NCBI GenBank assembly: GCA_016933335.1
Contig: JAFGBD010000023.1
Span: 1 to 64,000 of the forward strand
Direction: 5' to 3'
Source of the DNA: Bacteroidales bacterium
GTDB taxonomy: Bacteria > Bacteroidota > Bacteroidia > Bacteroidales > UBA10428
DNA length: 64,000 bases
Shown: piece by piece, positions 55,147-64,000 of the stretch
How positions within the stretch are numbered: position 1 is the first letter of the stretch
Layout: each line of letters begins with the position of its first letter
Program-made: the position numbers and the translations under genes
Notes under the pieces: generated by a model
Told to the model about the DNA's origin: nothing
Databases searched by the model: none
The model's input: the letters and a program-made list of their open reading frames with translations, nothing else

Positions 55147-55266
55147 GGTCAGACCAAAATATCGTATTGATCCATGGCAATACTGAAAAACACACCGCTA
55201 AGGCTCAAAAAAAGCCATATTTTCTGATTTGATAATTGAAATGCAGCACTTTATTTTGGTCCGACC
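55147..55266. repeat. 120-bp segment bounded by 15-bp inverted repeats
   Basis: GGTCAGACCAAAATA (55147-55161) and TATTTTGGTCCGACC (55252-55266) are inverted copies with one mismatch. The interior has no coding capacity. Each end also contains a near-palindrome GGTC-N-GACC. It could be a tiny nonautonomous element or one end pair of a decayed insertion. No target duplication is evident. Confidence 0.35.
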
Positions 55267-55570
55267 CCGCCAGGAGTCGTATTCCGCCTCTAATCTCTCG
55301 AGCGTCTCTTTGTCCTTGATGATCGCCTTGAGGGCCCTGATTGTTGTTGAGTGGGCTGGCTGCTCTGCTTTCGGGATTTGCGGGAATTACGACGGGGACA
55401 TGTGTGCCAAAGGGTTTGCGTCGTGCGTGACGCTTGGCAGCGTTGGTTGCAACGGCTGTTACGCTGACTGCATGTTCTCTTGTAGCACTTCTTTGTATGA
55501 GATTTGTAGTAATGGTTTGGATGATGATTCTGACGGGGCTGTTGATTGTTTTAATGGCAAATGTATTTAA
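55229..55570 (+). other. Cysteine-rich foreign-looking open frame fragment
   Basis: A 113-codon frame runs through this region. From about codon 45 it is rich in cysteine (CAKGFASC, GCNGCYADCMFSC) and ends EICSNGLDDDSDGAVDCFNGKC. This last motif is like the metal-binding MopE-type repeats of secreted proteins in other phyla. The first part overlaps the inverted repeat, and the real protein start is not visible, so this is probably the tail of a longer gene. G+C and T-rich codon usage differ from the neighbours. It may be an insertion from another genome or an assembly join. The opposite strand also has an open frame here. Confidence 0.35.
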
Positions 55571-55608
55571 TAAATTTTTGTAAGAACTCAGGCAATTATG
55601 GTATGATT

Positions 55609-56391
55609 TCACCTGGCCAGCATCGACGGGGTAAAGGCGGTTTCAGGCATTGATGAGCTGCTTTGCAGCCCGTCAATGATCATAACCGACTCCCTGCCAT
55701 TCTGTACATTCTCTTTTTCCATGTAATAAGCAAAGTATTTTCCGTTCGGCTGCTTTTTATAATTTTTAAATAACTGTTGCTTATGGAGTTCACCATTGAA
55801 ATCATAGAACTCAATTTTTTGAACCAGGTACGTATTCTTTTCTATCCATGAGATCTTCCTTGAATAGCCGTATTCATCCTCAATATCTTCGTTCCTGCAA
55901 ATGGTTTCGATTTTCCAGCATTCCCTGCCATCGAGCATTTCGGTTGAGAGCAGCCTGTATTCGAAATCACTGATATTCGGCTTGCTCATATCCGCGTTCG
56001 TAAATTCCGATCCCATAAAGCTTTTGCCCTTTTCGCTGCTGACAATCCGGCGGGTTTTGCGCAGTGCCGGTAAATAGATCCACATATCGTCAGCTTTGTC
56101 CGCATAATCGTAAATAAGCATGGCTGTGCCCTTCACATCAGCAGGGGCAGTAAACCTGACAATGGTTTTAATGCTTCCGTTGAACTCCTGAGTGGCGGTG
56201 ACCAGTTTCCGGATCCGCTCGCGGCCTTTATTATCCATTATTTTCAGGGTGGTAGACATTTCAATGGATTCCATATCAATGGCATCCGATGCTTTTTCAG
56301 TGATTTCCCTGGCTGTCTGGGAGAATACGCCTGCATTTGTTACAACAGTCATAACAGCCAGTGCCAGAATAATTTTACAAATGGTTTTCAT
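55609..56391 (-). CDS. LolA-like outer-membrane lipoprotein-sorting protein
   Basis: This 260-residue exported protein has a signal peptide (to about Gln25) and a LolA/LppX-like half-barrel (about 26-250), as seen in TTLKIMDNKGRERIRKLVTATQEF, FTAPADVKGTAMLIYDY, DDMWIYLPALRKTRRI and GSEFTNADM. The family carries lipids or lipoproteins through the periplasm. The gene starts 12 bases after the RND transporter stop, so it should work with it, taking a hydrophobic cargo onward to the outer membrane. Confidence 0.88.
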   Translation of the reverse strand: MKTICKIILALAVMTVVTNAGVFSQTAREITEKASDAIDMESIEMSTTLKIMDNKGRERIRKLVTATQEFNGSIKTIVRFTAPADVKGTAMLIYDYADKADDMWIYLPALRKTRRIVSSEKGKSFMGSEFTNADMSKPNISDFEYRLLSTEMLDGRECWKIETICRNEDIEDEYGYSRKISWIEKNTYLVQKIEFYDFNGELHKQQLFKNYKKQPNGKYFAYYMEKENVQNGRESVMIIDGLQSSSSMPETAFTPSMLAR

Positions 56392-56403
56392 TTTCTTATA
56401 TCA

Positions 56404-58674
56404 TTAAGTTTTTAATATGGGTACTTTTAAAAATTTTGGTTCGATGAGCATGCATATTGCAGGGATCAATATCAGCGCACCAGTCAGGCACAGGAATATT
56501 GACAGTGTTATCAGAAAGGCGAATGCATGAATAAAAGGAAATGCCGAAAGAAACAAGACAGAGAAGCCAATGATGACTGAAAGAGCGTTGATGGTAATTC
56601 CTCTTCCGATGGTCTTAAGGCTTTCTGTAATTGCCCCGGCATATGATCTCCCGTTTTTCAGTTCTGTTTTTAATCTCCAGAACAGATGGATGGAATAGTC
56701 CACTCCAAGGCCGATTGAAATGGAAGAAAGCAGGGCTGTGACAATATCCAGCTCAATTCCAAGCCAGCCCATCATTCCGAATATTGAAAATACGGTAAAA
56801 AACAGGGGGATACTGCCCAGCAGGCCGGCTGAAAGGCTTCTGAAAATAATAATTAACAATATCATTATTGCCAGAAAGGCAAACAGAAGGGAATATACCT
56901 GGCCTTTTGCTATGGACTGGCTTAGCTCCTTTTCAATAAGGCTGAATCCACCAATTACCGAAACATTCCGGTCATTCTTTGTCAGTGAATTGATTTTTTC
57001 CTCCACTTCTTTGAGGGTCTTCATATCATTTGCACGGTACTGGACTGTCATCAGTGCTTTGGTGTAATCAAAATCAACCAGGTCCTCAAAATCTTCAGGA
57101 TCACCGCTCATTGAGTATAATTCAAGGTATTGTGCCACTGCTTCACGGCTTCCGGGTATTTTACCGTAAAGCTCATCAGCAGGGTCGTTGATCGCCCTGC
57201 TCATGATCCGGATTACTTTTGCTATTGAGTTCACATTCCCAACCTGGGGCATCTTTTCAAGCTCATGCCCGTAATAATCCATCCTTTTAAGAATGGACGG
57301 ATCTTTGATATCCCCCTCAAACATGATGTTGATTGTTTTGGCACCTCCAAAATGCTTGTCGATTGCATGCAGGGCTTGAATATAGGGATGCCTGCCGGGG
57401 AAAAGATTGTTATAATCGGCTGCCACCCTGAATCTGCTTAATCCGAATACTGCCACTATTAAAAATGCTGCGAAGATGTAAATAACCTGTCGGGGATTCC
57501 GGGTGGCAAACCAGGCAATACCGTTTAATATCCTGTTGAAAAATGTATTTTCACTGCCTGTTGCACTTTTTACGACCCTGCCTTTTTTCAGCAGCACCAT
57601 GATTGCAGGTATAAGTGTGAGACTTAGTAACAATGCACAACCTACACCGATAACAGATGCTACTCCCATTTGTTTGGCCGGGAGCATGATGTGGGTTATC
57701 AGGCCGCTGACACCCACCATGGTTGTCAGTCCGGTTAAAACAACAGGTTTTTTCAGGTAGGTGGTAACATCCGTAACAATATGTTTCATCGACATCCGGG
57801 GATGCCTGGCATTCAGTTCCTGGAATCTTGTAATAAAGTGCACACCGTAGTTATTGGCTATTGCAATCATCATGATCGGAACCAGGATCCCGATAATGCT
57901 CATCTGCCAGCCCAATAACGGGATTACGGCCATGGCAATGACAATGGAGAATACAACCACCATAAAGGGTAAAACAGCACCGCGTTTCTGCCTGAAAGAA
58001 AACATCAGGAAGACAATCATCACCAGTAATCCGACAGGCAGGAGCAGCATTGCGTCATTCGCAATTTTTGTATTTGCTTCATTGCGCAGGTAAGGCTGAC
58101 CAAACATGGTAACCTCCTCGCTGCCGGGATTATTCTCAAGGGTTGTGTTGATCGTTGCCATCAGCTCCCTGTCGGACTTATCGGTTACCGAGTTTAAAAT
58201 GACGGCGGTATAGCGGAAATCTTCCGAGACAACCAGTCCGTATGCCAGCTCATTGCTCATGATCTGTTCGCGCAGTCTTTCCCTGCGACTTTCCGATCCG
58301 GGAATACGCTTCACAACCGGATCAACAATCATGGCCCCGCTTTCTCCTTTAATGCTTTTGGCATCAAAAAGCGACATGACCATATCGAAGTCCTTCATCC
58401 GGTTAAACTCCCTGCTAAGTGACCTGATCCGTCTGAGAGTTGCTTCATTGAGCACATCATCAGATTCAAAGAGTATGATTAGCAGCTCATCTTTCCCGAA
58501 TACTTCCTCGATTTTCGCATTGCTGATGTTTGAAGGCATCGATTCCGGCAGATAGGATTTCAGATCAGAATTGGTTTTCGTTTGCATTAAAGGGAATACT
58601 GCACCGGCAACAATGGCAAGAGCCAGGATAATGATCAGCCACCTGTGTTTAATTACGAATATTTCTTTACTCAT
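56404..58674 (-). CDS. RND/MMPL family transporter
   Basis: The 756-residue inner-membrane protein has twelve membrane segments in two repeats. The first segment is at about 12-30, then a periplasmic domain (30-205), then five segments (205-365). The second half repeats this with a segment near 395-415, a periplasmic domain to about 590, and five more segments to about 745. Charged segments GVHFITRF and GVDYSIHLFWRL fall in the family proton-path region. MMPL-type proteins in this context move lipids, hopanoids or other hydrophobic compounds. With the LolA-like and barrel partners it likely spans the envelope. Confidence 0.92.
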   Translation of the reverse strand: MSKEIFVIKHRWLIIILALAIVAGAVFPLMQTKTNSDLKSYLPESMPSNISNAKIEEVFGKDELLIILFESDDVLNEATLRRIRSLSREFNRMKDFDMVMSLFDAKSIKGESGAMIVDPVVKRIPGSESRRERLREQIMSNELAYGLVVSEDFRYTAVILNSVTDKSDRELMATINTTLENNPGSEEVTMFGQPYLRNEANTKIANDAMLLLPVGLLVMIVFLMFSFRQKRGAVLPFMVVVFSIVIAMAVIPLLGWQMSIIGILVPIMMIAIANNYGVHFITRFQELNARHPRMSMKHIVTDVTTYLKKPVVLTGLTTMVGVSGLITHIMLPAKQMGVASVIGVGCALLLSLTLIPAIMVLLKKGRVVKSATGSENTFFNRILNGIAWFATRNPRQVIYIFAAFLIVAVFGLSRFRVAADYNNLFPGRHPYIQALHAIDKHFGGAKTINIMFEGDIKDPSILKRMDYYGHELEKMPQVGNVNSIAKVIRIMSRAINDPADELYGKIPGSREAVAQYLELYSMSGDPEDFEDLVDFDYTKALMTVQYRANDMKTLKEVEEKINSLTKNDRNVSVIGGFSLIEKELSQSIAKGQVYSLLFAFLAIMILLIIIFRSLSAGLLGSIPLFFTVFSIFGMMGWLGIELDIVTALLSSISIGLGVDYSIHLFWRLKTELKNGRSYAGAITESLKTIGRGITINALSVIIGFSVLFLSAFPFIHAFAFLITLSIFLCLTGALILIPAICMLIEPKFLKVPILKT

Positions 58675-58694
58675 CTGGCTTTGTACAATTTTTC

Positions 58695-60044
58695 TCAGAA
58701 ACTAACTTTTAACTCCAGGAACCCTCCGTTCAATACCGGTTCTGAATAACCGAAAACAGATTCACCGGGCCCGGCCATGTAAACATATCCTGCGCCTGCC
58801 GAAAGGGCACCGGTTATTCTCCAGCTGACTTTTGGCCGCAGCATGTATTCTTCAGATGTTATATTATAGTAGGCAGAGAGCTCGGTATTCCATGTTTCGT
58901 AAGCGAAAGACCTGCTGATGGCCAATGAGAGTGCATGGTTTAATTCCTCCTGCTGGTAGAAGATCTTACGATTAAACACGGCGGATTCAAAATAGATCAG
59001 TTCATTTGCATATTGCAGCTGCGACAAAGGATTTTCAGGATCGGTCAGAACAGGGGTAACAAGCTCAGAGAAGTCAGGTGTGTACTTTCCGACATACTGA
59101 ATGATCGTGTTGAAACCGCAGAAGTCTTTTTCCAGGCCGGCAACATACTGCAAATCAGGATCCGGCACATACATCTTCTGCTCATAGTCTTCTGTGATGT
59201 TGCAGGCAAATTCCCCCCTGACAACCCATGATCCGGCAGGTATTGCAAAATCTGCGCCAATGGTATTCTTCAGGTATGGGGTTGCCGAGTACGAAATTTC
59301 AGGCAGGCCGTCCGGCCAGTTAATGCTTTTAACATTAAATCCGTGAAACGGGTCGTATCCCCTGAAAAAGGAGAGAGAGAAGCCAATGCTGCTCAGCTCA
59401 AAATTAAGCCTCGCAGCAACCGAACCATTTTTAAATGATCTGTCAGGCCGCGAGGATCCGGTAAAGGTCGCATATTCCCCCAGGTCGAAAAGATCGTAAC
59501 GATAGACAGATGGCTTATAAACCGGAATGGCAACAAAATCAAGATCAATCTTTGGATTTATCCTGTACCTGATTCTAAGCATCAGGTTAGACAATTTCTG
59601 ATCATCCGGTTCTGATGTCAGGAAGAAGTAATCGTCCGGAGTTATGTTGTTGGTCGGATTAAAGCCGTCAGTCCTGCCCCAGATGACTATCTGGTTACCC
59701 AGTAGTACATCCAGCTGCTCACCACTATATCCGGCATAAGCCTCTTTAAGCTCAACCTGGTTTAGTTCGTTGTCGAATTGAATACCGCTTCTCACCCGTA
59801 TATCTGTGTATAACAAGGTGTTGTTGCTTAAAAGTTTTACCCGGAGGCATGATTCGCCAAAAGCTGTTGAATAGTCATAATTTTTGCTTCCTCCATATAC
59901 AGAACCCCTTGCATATCCTGAAAATTCAATGCCCCTGTTATTTTTCTGTTCTGTTTCTTCAGTCAATGACCTTTCAAACAGTCCCTGCGCATAAATTACT
60001 GATCCATAAAGAAATAGAATACCGATAATTGCCTGTTTCATCAT
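58695..60044 (-). CDS. Outer-membrane barrel, DUF1302-like
   Basis: This 449-residue protein has a signal peptide (to about Ala19) and strand-rich sequence. The segment VIWGRTDGFNPTNNITPDDYFF (about 121-142) resembles the start of DUF1302-type barrels found with RND/LolA-like pairs. The C-terminus ends GGFLELKVSF with a terminal aromatic. It is the first gene of the three-gene export group, 20 bases before the RND gene. It would be the outer-membrane exit or acceptor; the name is by context and pattern only. Confidence 0.75.
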   Translation of the reverse strand: MMKQAIIGILFLYGSVIYAQGLFERSLTEETEQKNNRGIEFSGYARGSVYGGSKNYDYSTAFGESCLRVKLLSNNTLLYTDIRVRSGIQFDNELNQVELKEAYAGYSGEQLDVLLGNQIVIWGRTDGFNPTNNITPDDYFFLTSEPDDQKLSNLMLRIRYRINPKIDLDFVAIPVYKPSVYRYDLFDLGEYATFTGSSRPDRSFKNGSVAARLNFELSSIGFSLSFFRGYDPFHGFNVKSINWPDGLPEISYSATPYLKNTIGADFAIPAGSWVVRGEFACNITEDYEQKMYVPDPDLQYVAGLEKDFCGFNTIIQYVGKYTPDFSELVTPVLTDPENPLSQLQYANELIYFESAVFNRKIFYQQEELNHALSLAISRSFAYETWNTELSAYYNITSEEYMLRPKVSWRITGALSAGAGYVYMAGPGESVFGYSEPVLNGGFLELKVSF

Positions 60045-60122
60045 TCACTTGTTTTCTGATGCGGGATACAGGCATAAAATTATATCACCGTAGCTCAGGA
60101 AAGGTTTTTCTTTTAAAAGTTT

Positions 60123-60162
60123 AACCGGAACTACCGGTTCAACATTTGAAAGTTGAACTTTC
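60123..60162 (-). promoter_or_regulatory. Nested inverted repeats between regulator and export operon
   Basis: Three overlapping inverted repeats occupy 40 bases: AACCGG/CCGGTT (60123-60139), GTTCAAC/GTTGAAC (60137-60158) and GAAAGT/ACTTTC (60148-60162). They lie between the AraC-type gene stop and the barrel start. They could form an operator for that regulator or alternative RNA hairpins. Confidence 0.45.
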
Positions 60163-60178
60163 GGATGGCATGCATAAA

Positions 60179-61255
60179 TCAGCTGTGATTGGATTTTTTA
60201 TACTGGAGGGGAGTTTGCCCTGTGATTTTTTTAAATGTGGTGAAAAAGGATGATTTGGTACTGAAGCCACAATCGTATCCGATGGCTTCAATGGAATACA
60301 GGTCGGATTTGGCCTTGAGCCTGTTCTTAACGGCTTCGACCCGGTACTTGTTCACGAACATAAAAAAGTTATTCTGAAGTTCAGTGTTCAGCACTTCGGT
60401 CAGGTAATGCTTTGGTATTTTGAGCCTGTCCGACAGCTTGTCCATGTTGAAGTCACAATCGAGGTAAGGCTTTTCTTTGTCGAAAAAGCGGACAATGTGC
60501 TTCTTGATCTCCTCTTTTTTTGAAGGTGACAATATCGAATGTTTGTATTTTTCTTTCACCTCTGCCTGTTCCGATTCAGAAAAAACCCTTCTCTGCCTTA
60601 AGCCATAAAATCCAAAGATATAAACCATCGCCAGGAGTGCTGCAAAATTAACGCGATGGATCAGGATCAGCTTTGTGCCGGTAAAAAAAGAATAAATACC
60701 GAGTATAATCATTAAACAGCAAAGAACGATATAGAAACACAGGACAAAGAGTATCCATCCGAGTGAAGTATCGGATTCAATGTTGGACAGCTCATTTTTC
60801 AGGTTTTTCCGGTACCGGTCCACCAGTATAATACTTAAGGTTAAATAGACTGTCCACGACAAGAATGAAGTTACAACAAAGAAAACACTGAATATTCTTT
60901 CATCAGAGCTGGTCAGGATGGAATCGAAAGTTAAAGGAACATTTAAAACCAGGACTGTTGTTTCAAAAGCAATAAACGGAACAAGGTGAAGCAGCTGGCT
61001 CCATTGCAGTTTAAAACTCTTTTTAATAAGTGATTTAATATATAAATAGAATGCAGGGTTAAAGAGGAGGAATGAGTTTGACAGCAAAGGATATCCAAAA
61101 AATTTAATTGCGATCCCGCCTGAAATGAAGGATACTGCAAGCAGAAACAACCATGAGGATAAAAGCTTGTCGGAAACGGTATTGTCCCTCTTTGCAGCAA
61201 TAAGTAATGCTGCAAAGAGACTTTGTGATAATCCTATCCATAAAATGGTCTCCAT
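60179..61255 (-). CDS. Membrane-bound AraC family regulator
   Basis: The 358-residue protein has about six or seven membrane segments (residues 1-225, for example SWLFLLAVSFISGGIAI, FVVTSFLSWTVYLTLSIILV, WILFVLCFYIVLCCLMIIL). A C-terminal AraC-type double helix-turn-helix follows (about 255-358, DKLSDRLKIPKHYLTEVLN and SIEAIGYDCGFSTKSSFFTTFKKITGQTPLQYKK). Such proteins sense signals in or across the membrane and act on nearby promoters. It lies just upstream of the barrel-RND-LolA operon on the same strand, with 134 bases and several inverted repeats between, so this operon is its likely target. Confidence 0.9.
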   Translation of the reverse strand: METILWIGLSQSLFAALLIAAKRDNTVSDKLLSSWLFLLAVSFISGGIAIKFFGYPLLSNSFLLFNPAFYLYIKSLIKKSFKLQWSQLLHLVPFIAFETTVLVLNVPLTFDSILTSSDERIFSVFFVVTSFLSWTVYLTLSIILVDRYRKNLKNELSNIESDTSLGWILFVLCFYIVLCCLMIILGIYSFFTGTKLILIHRVNFAALLAMVYIFGFYGLRQRRVFSESEQAEVKEKYKHSILSPSKKEEIKKHIVRFFDKEKPYLDCDFNMDKLSDRLKIPKHYLTEVLNTELQNNFFMFVNKYRVEAVKNRLKAKSDLYSIEAIGYDCGFSTKSSFFTTFKKITGQTPLQYKKSNHS

Positions 61256-61369
61256 ATGGCAAAATTACAGATTAGCCGGTTAATAACTGCATATCCGCCA
61301 TTAAAATAATAAAGCATCTGTTGAAAACCCGTCAGGAATCTGTTAACCGGCGGTACATCTTCTTTTTAT

Positions 61370-62245
61370 TCAGATACCGATCTCTTTTGACAGCTTCTCA
61401 AATATCTCCACTGCGGCACGCGATTTATTCAGGGTATAGAAATGAAGTCCGGGTGCACCGTTGGCAAGAAGCTCACGGCATTGATTGATGCTGAATTCCA
61501 AACCGATATGATAGATGGCATCGGCATCGTTTTTATAATGCTCAAGTTTCTGGACCAGGCTTGCGGGGATTTCTGCACCTGACATCTTTGTAAATCTTTC
61601 AATCTGCCTGTAAGAGGTGATTGGAATAATACCTGGTATGATCCTGCAATGGATGCCTGCTTTCCCGGCCAGGTCTATGAAACGAAAGTAATTTTTATTT
61701 TCAAAGAACAGCTGTGTAATCAAAAAATCAGCCCCTGCATCTGTTTTCTTTTTCAGATGTCTGATATCCTCTTCAAGGGTTGGGGCTTCAGGATGCTTGT
61801 CCACATAACATGCACCCGACTTACAGAAATTGAATTTTTCATGGGCATAGGCCATCAGCTCGCTTGCATAATGAAACCCGTTTTCAGGGGCAATAAACAG
61901 TTCCTGTCCTTCCGGTGGATCACCCCTCAGCAGCATCAGGTTTTCGATACCCAGGTTCACAAGATGGGTCAGATCTTCTTCAACTCTTTTCCTGGTGGCA
62001 TTGACACAGGTATAATGGGCCATACAGGTAAGGCCTATTTTGTTCTGAAGATAATCAACAAGCGCAAATGTACGTTCCTGTGTCGAGCCACCGGCTCCGT
62101 ATGTCACAGTTACAAAGGAGGGATTCAGCTTCATCAGCTGACCGACATTAATTCCAAAATCCACTGCAGAAATCTCATCCCTGGGCGGAAAGAATTCAAA
62201 AGAAAAGGTTGTCTGCTGTTTCCTGAATAGATCTGATATTTTCAT
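61370..62245 (-). CDS. metF: Methylenetetrahydrofolate reductase
   Basis: This FAD enzyme reduces 5,10-methylene- to 5-methyltetrahydrofolate, which MetH uses. The 291-residue product has the catalytic Glu17 in FSFEFFPP, the VTYGAGGST segment (47-54), and Asp109 in LLRGDPP, which contacts FAD. The length is that of the bacterial single-domain enzyme. It lies 158 bases downstream of metH on the same strand, and the two likely form a methionine/folate unit. No riboswitch is visible in that gap. Confidence 0.96.
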   Translation of the reverse strand: MKISDLFRKQQTTFSFEFFPPRDEISAVDFGINVGQLMKLNPSFVTVTYGAGGSTQERTFALVDYLQNKIGLTCMAHYTCVNATRKRVEEDLTHLVNLGIENLMLLRGDPPEGQELFIAPENGFHYASELMAYAHEKFNFCKSGACYVDKHPEAPTLEEDIRHLKKKTDAGADFLITQLFFENKNYFRFIDLAGKAGIHCRIIPGIIPITSYRQIERFTKMSGAEIPASLVQKLEHYKNDADAIYHIGLEFSINQCRELLANGAPGLHFYTLNKSRAAVEIFEKLSKEIGI

Positions 62246-62403
62246 AAAAGTATGTTCAGAGTATTGATTCCGGTGTTCCGGATCTCGCAGTTTTATTCAG
62301 TCACCTGCAACTGCCGTATGCTCATTGTTCTGCATATTTTTATCATATGTCCCGGATCGCCGGATACTTTATATTTATGATTTCTTTTTCCCATGCATCT
62401 TCA

Positions 62404-64000
62404 TTACGTATAGTTAAGATTTGAAGCCAGCCATTTCTCAATTGTTTCCGGAGCAACTCCCTTTCTCCGGGCATAGTCTTCAACCTGGTCACGTGAGATT
62501 TTACCCACGAAGAAATATTTTGATCCGGGATGTGCAAACATCAGTCCGCTTACCGATGCTGCAGGAATCATCGAATAACTTTCTGTCAGGGTAATACCTG
62601 CATTCCGGGAAGCATCCAGAAGCCTGAACAGGGTTTCCTTTTCAGAATGATCGGGACAGGCCGGATATCCGTGAGCCGGTCTGATTCCCTGGTATTTTTC
62701 ATAAAAAAGAGATTCCATATCCAGGCTTTCATTGCCTGCATAGCCCCACCACTCTTTGCGCACCTTTTCGTGTATCAGTTCGGTAAATGCCTCTGCCAGT
62801 CTGTCTGCCAGCGCTTTGATCATGATGGATGAATAATCGTCCTGCCGGCTTTCAAATTCCCTTAAGGCAGTATCAATGCCAATACCTGTTGTTACTGCAA
62901 AAGCACCGATGTAATCGGCGATACCTGTTTCTCTGGGAGCAATGAAGTCAGACAGGCACAGGTTTGGTGTTCCGTCGTCTTTCTGTACCTGGTTTCTGAG
63001 GTTGACGAACCTGGCTATTGTATTCTTCCTGGTTTCATCAGCATATACTTCTATATCATCACCCACAGAATTGGCCGGGAAAAATCCGATTACCCCGTTT
63101 GCTTTAAGTAATTTTTCTTTTTCGATCCTGTCCAGTAAAATGTTGGCGTCTTTATATAGTTTACGTGCTTCCTCACCCTGGCCGGGATCATCCAGAATAT
63201 CCGGAAATTTCCCGCGAAGCTGCCAGACAATAAAAAAGAAAATCCAGTTAATGTATTCCCTGATCTCCGAAACCGGATAATCCTCAAGGACTTTGATACC
63301 GGTAGAACCGGGCTTATAAACAGGGGCTTTGGACCAGTCAGTCCTTAGCCTGTTGCTCCTTGCCTTTTCAAGCGGCAGGTATTTTATTCTGGAAGCAGAA
63401 CCGGTGTATGAGCTTCGAAGCTCTTCGTACTCCAGTCGAACTGTTTTGATAAATGTATCTTTAAGGTCTCCGGATACAAGAGAATTCACCACGCCAACGC
63501 TCCTGGAGGCATCCTTCACATGAATGACAGGCCCTCTGTACCTGGGTTCTATCCTGACCGCGGTGTGAATCTTTGAAGTAGTGGCACCACCTATCAGCAA
63601 AGGTATCTTCATGTTTTTTTTGTCAAGCTCTGAGGCAAGATCAGCCATTACTTCAAGCGACGGAGTTATGAGCCCGCTCACACCGACGATATCAGGCTGA
63701 TTTGTTTCCAGCGCCTCAATAATCCTGTCATTGGGAACCATGACTCCCAGGTCAATTACCTCGTAGTTGTTGCAGGACAATACAATCCCGACGATATTTT
63801 TACCAATGTCGTGCACGTCGCCCTTGACCGTTGCCAGGATAACTTTCCCCGATGATGAGATTTGATTGTCTCCGGCAGTGTCCTTTTCAGCCTCAATGAA
63901 AGGCATCAGAACCGAAACGGCTTTTTTCATCACCCGGGCGCTTTTTACAACCTGAGGAAGAAACATCTTGCCTGAACCAAAGAGATCGCCAACGATATTC
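62404..64000 (-). CDS. metH: Cobalamin-dependent methionine synthase, C-terminal part (partial)
   Basis: The gene runs in from beyond the right edge, so the homocysteine and folate domains are not seen. The frame continues past the first internal Met at 63966 (residues [12 protein letters not shown]). Visible parts are the cobalamin-binding domain with the DxHxxG motif in [12 protein letters not shown] and GVSGLITPS, followed by the AdoMet-dependent reactivation domain (from about 230 residues in). That domain has the [15 protein letters not shown] block and the final SNLNYT. This MetH uses vitamin B12, so the organism needs B12 or makes it. metF lies directly downstream. Confidence 0.95.
   Translation of the reverse strand, partial: NIVGDLFGSGKMFLPQVVKSARVMKKAVSVLMPFIEAEKDTAGDNQISSSGKVILATVKGDVHDIGKNIVGIVLSCNNYEVIDLGVMVPNDRIIEALETNQPDIVGVSGLITPSLEVMADLASELDKKNMKIPLLIGGATTSKIHTAVRIEPRYRGPVIHVKDASRSVGVVNSLVSGDLKDTFIKTVRLEYEELRSSYTGSASRIKYLPLEKARSNRLRTDWSKAPVYKPGSTGIKVLEDYPVSEIREYINWIFFFIVWQLRGKFPDILDDPGQGEEARKLYKDANILLDRIEKEKLLKANGVIGFFPANSVGDDIEVYADETRKNTIARFVNLRNQVQKDDGTPNLCLSDFIAPRETGIADYIGAFAVTTGIGIDTALREFESRQDDYSSIMIKALADRLAEAFTELIHEKVRKEWWGYAGNESLDMESLFYEKYQGIRPAHGYPACPDHSEKETLFRLLDASRNAGITLTESYSMIPAASVSGLMFAHPGSKYFFVGKISRDQVEDYARRKGVAPETIEKWLASNLNYT

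Noticed and set aside
55205-55612. A 135-codon minus-strand frame over the foreign tract
   Set aside because: The sequence is low in hydrophobic residues and rich in Asn/Gln/Arg/Gly, as expected from a shadow of a GC-rich stretch. It also crosses the inverted repeat and the composition boundary.
1-64000. tRNA, rRNA, riboswitch, CRISPR array or phage genes
   Set aside because: The gaps were read for cloverleaf-like ends, regular spaced repeats and known phage proteins. Nothing convincing was found, though short or divergent RNAs could be missed without a covariance search.

Overview
The window looks like chromosomal DNA of a Bacteroidota bacterium, probably of the Bacteroidales/Marinilabiliales type. 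The signs are SusC/SusD and FecR-linked ECF sigma factors, type IX secretion system (T9SS) cargo with both kinds of C-terminal sorting domain, PorP/SprF-like proteins, DUF4249 and LVIVD-type lipoproteins, and TAnnTTTG promoter boxes. I saw no rRNA, tRNA, CRISPR array, intact insertion sequence or prophage.

Layout. 1-7 kb: an outer-membrane barrel, mutY, then HU, a 30-residue basic AURKAIP1/COX24-like protein, RNase G and a DsbD-like reductase. 7-15.5 kb: a lipoprotein, a TonB receptor/DUF4249 pair, and a leftward operon running ECF sigma, anti-sigma, two beta-repeat (DUF4097/head-GIN) proteins and two small outer-membrane proteins, closed by a clear terminator. 16-21 kb: a large BNR-propeller protein with a T9SS sorting domain, and formate-tetrahydrofolate ligase. 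21-30 kb: a leftward PorP/SprF - PorE-like OmpA - degenerate M43 metalloprotease operon, divergent from a 1455-residue PKD protein ending in a gliding-motility-type (type B) sorting domain. 30-36 kb: a membrane protein, an outer-membrane protein, two LVIVD-type proteins, MtaB and a divergent MiaB-like enzyme. 36-43 kb: sigma-FecR-SusC-SusD, a trans-envelope signalling uptake locus with no degradative enzyme. 43.5-54 kb: Tex, then a leftward three-gene T9SS operon (giant surface protein, type B cargo, PorP/SprF). 54-55.6 kb: a scar with a VOC protein, a MazF remnant, an inverted repeat and a foreign-looking cysteine-rich fragment. 55.6-61 kb: a LolA-like protein, an RND/MMPL transporter, an outer-membrane barrel and a membrane-bound AraC regulator. 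61-64 kb: metF and the C-terminal part of metH, which runs off the window.

The main theme is protein and substrate traffic at the outer membrane. Two loci pair a type B cargo with its own PorP/SprF-like partner, which suggests dedicated surface-display modules. The most notable single observation is an in-frame amber codon inside the sorting domain of the giant surface protein. The reading frame resumes behind it, matches the rest of a sorting domain, and ends in an ATGA overlap with the next gene. The second is the M43-family protein of the PorE-like operon, which has lost its catalytic glutamate and first zinc histidine and is probably a pseudoenzyme.
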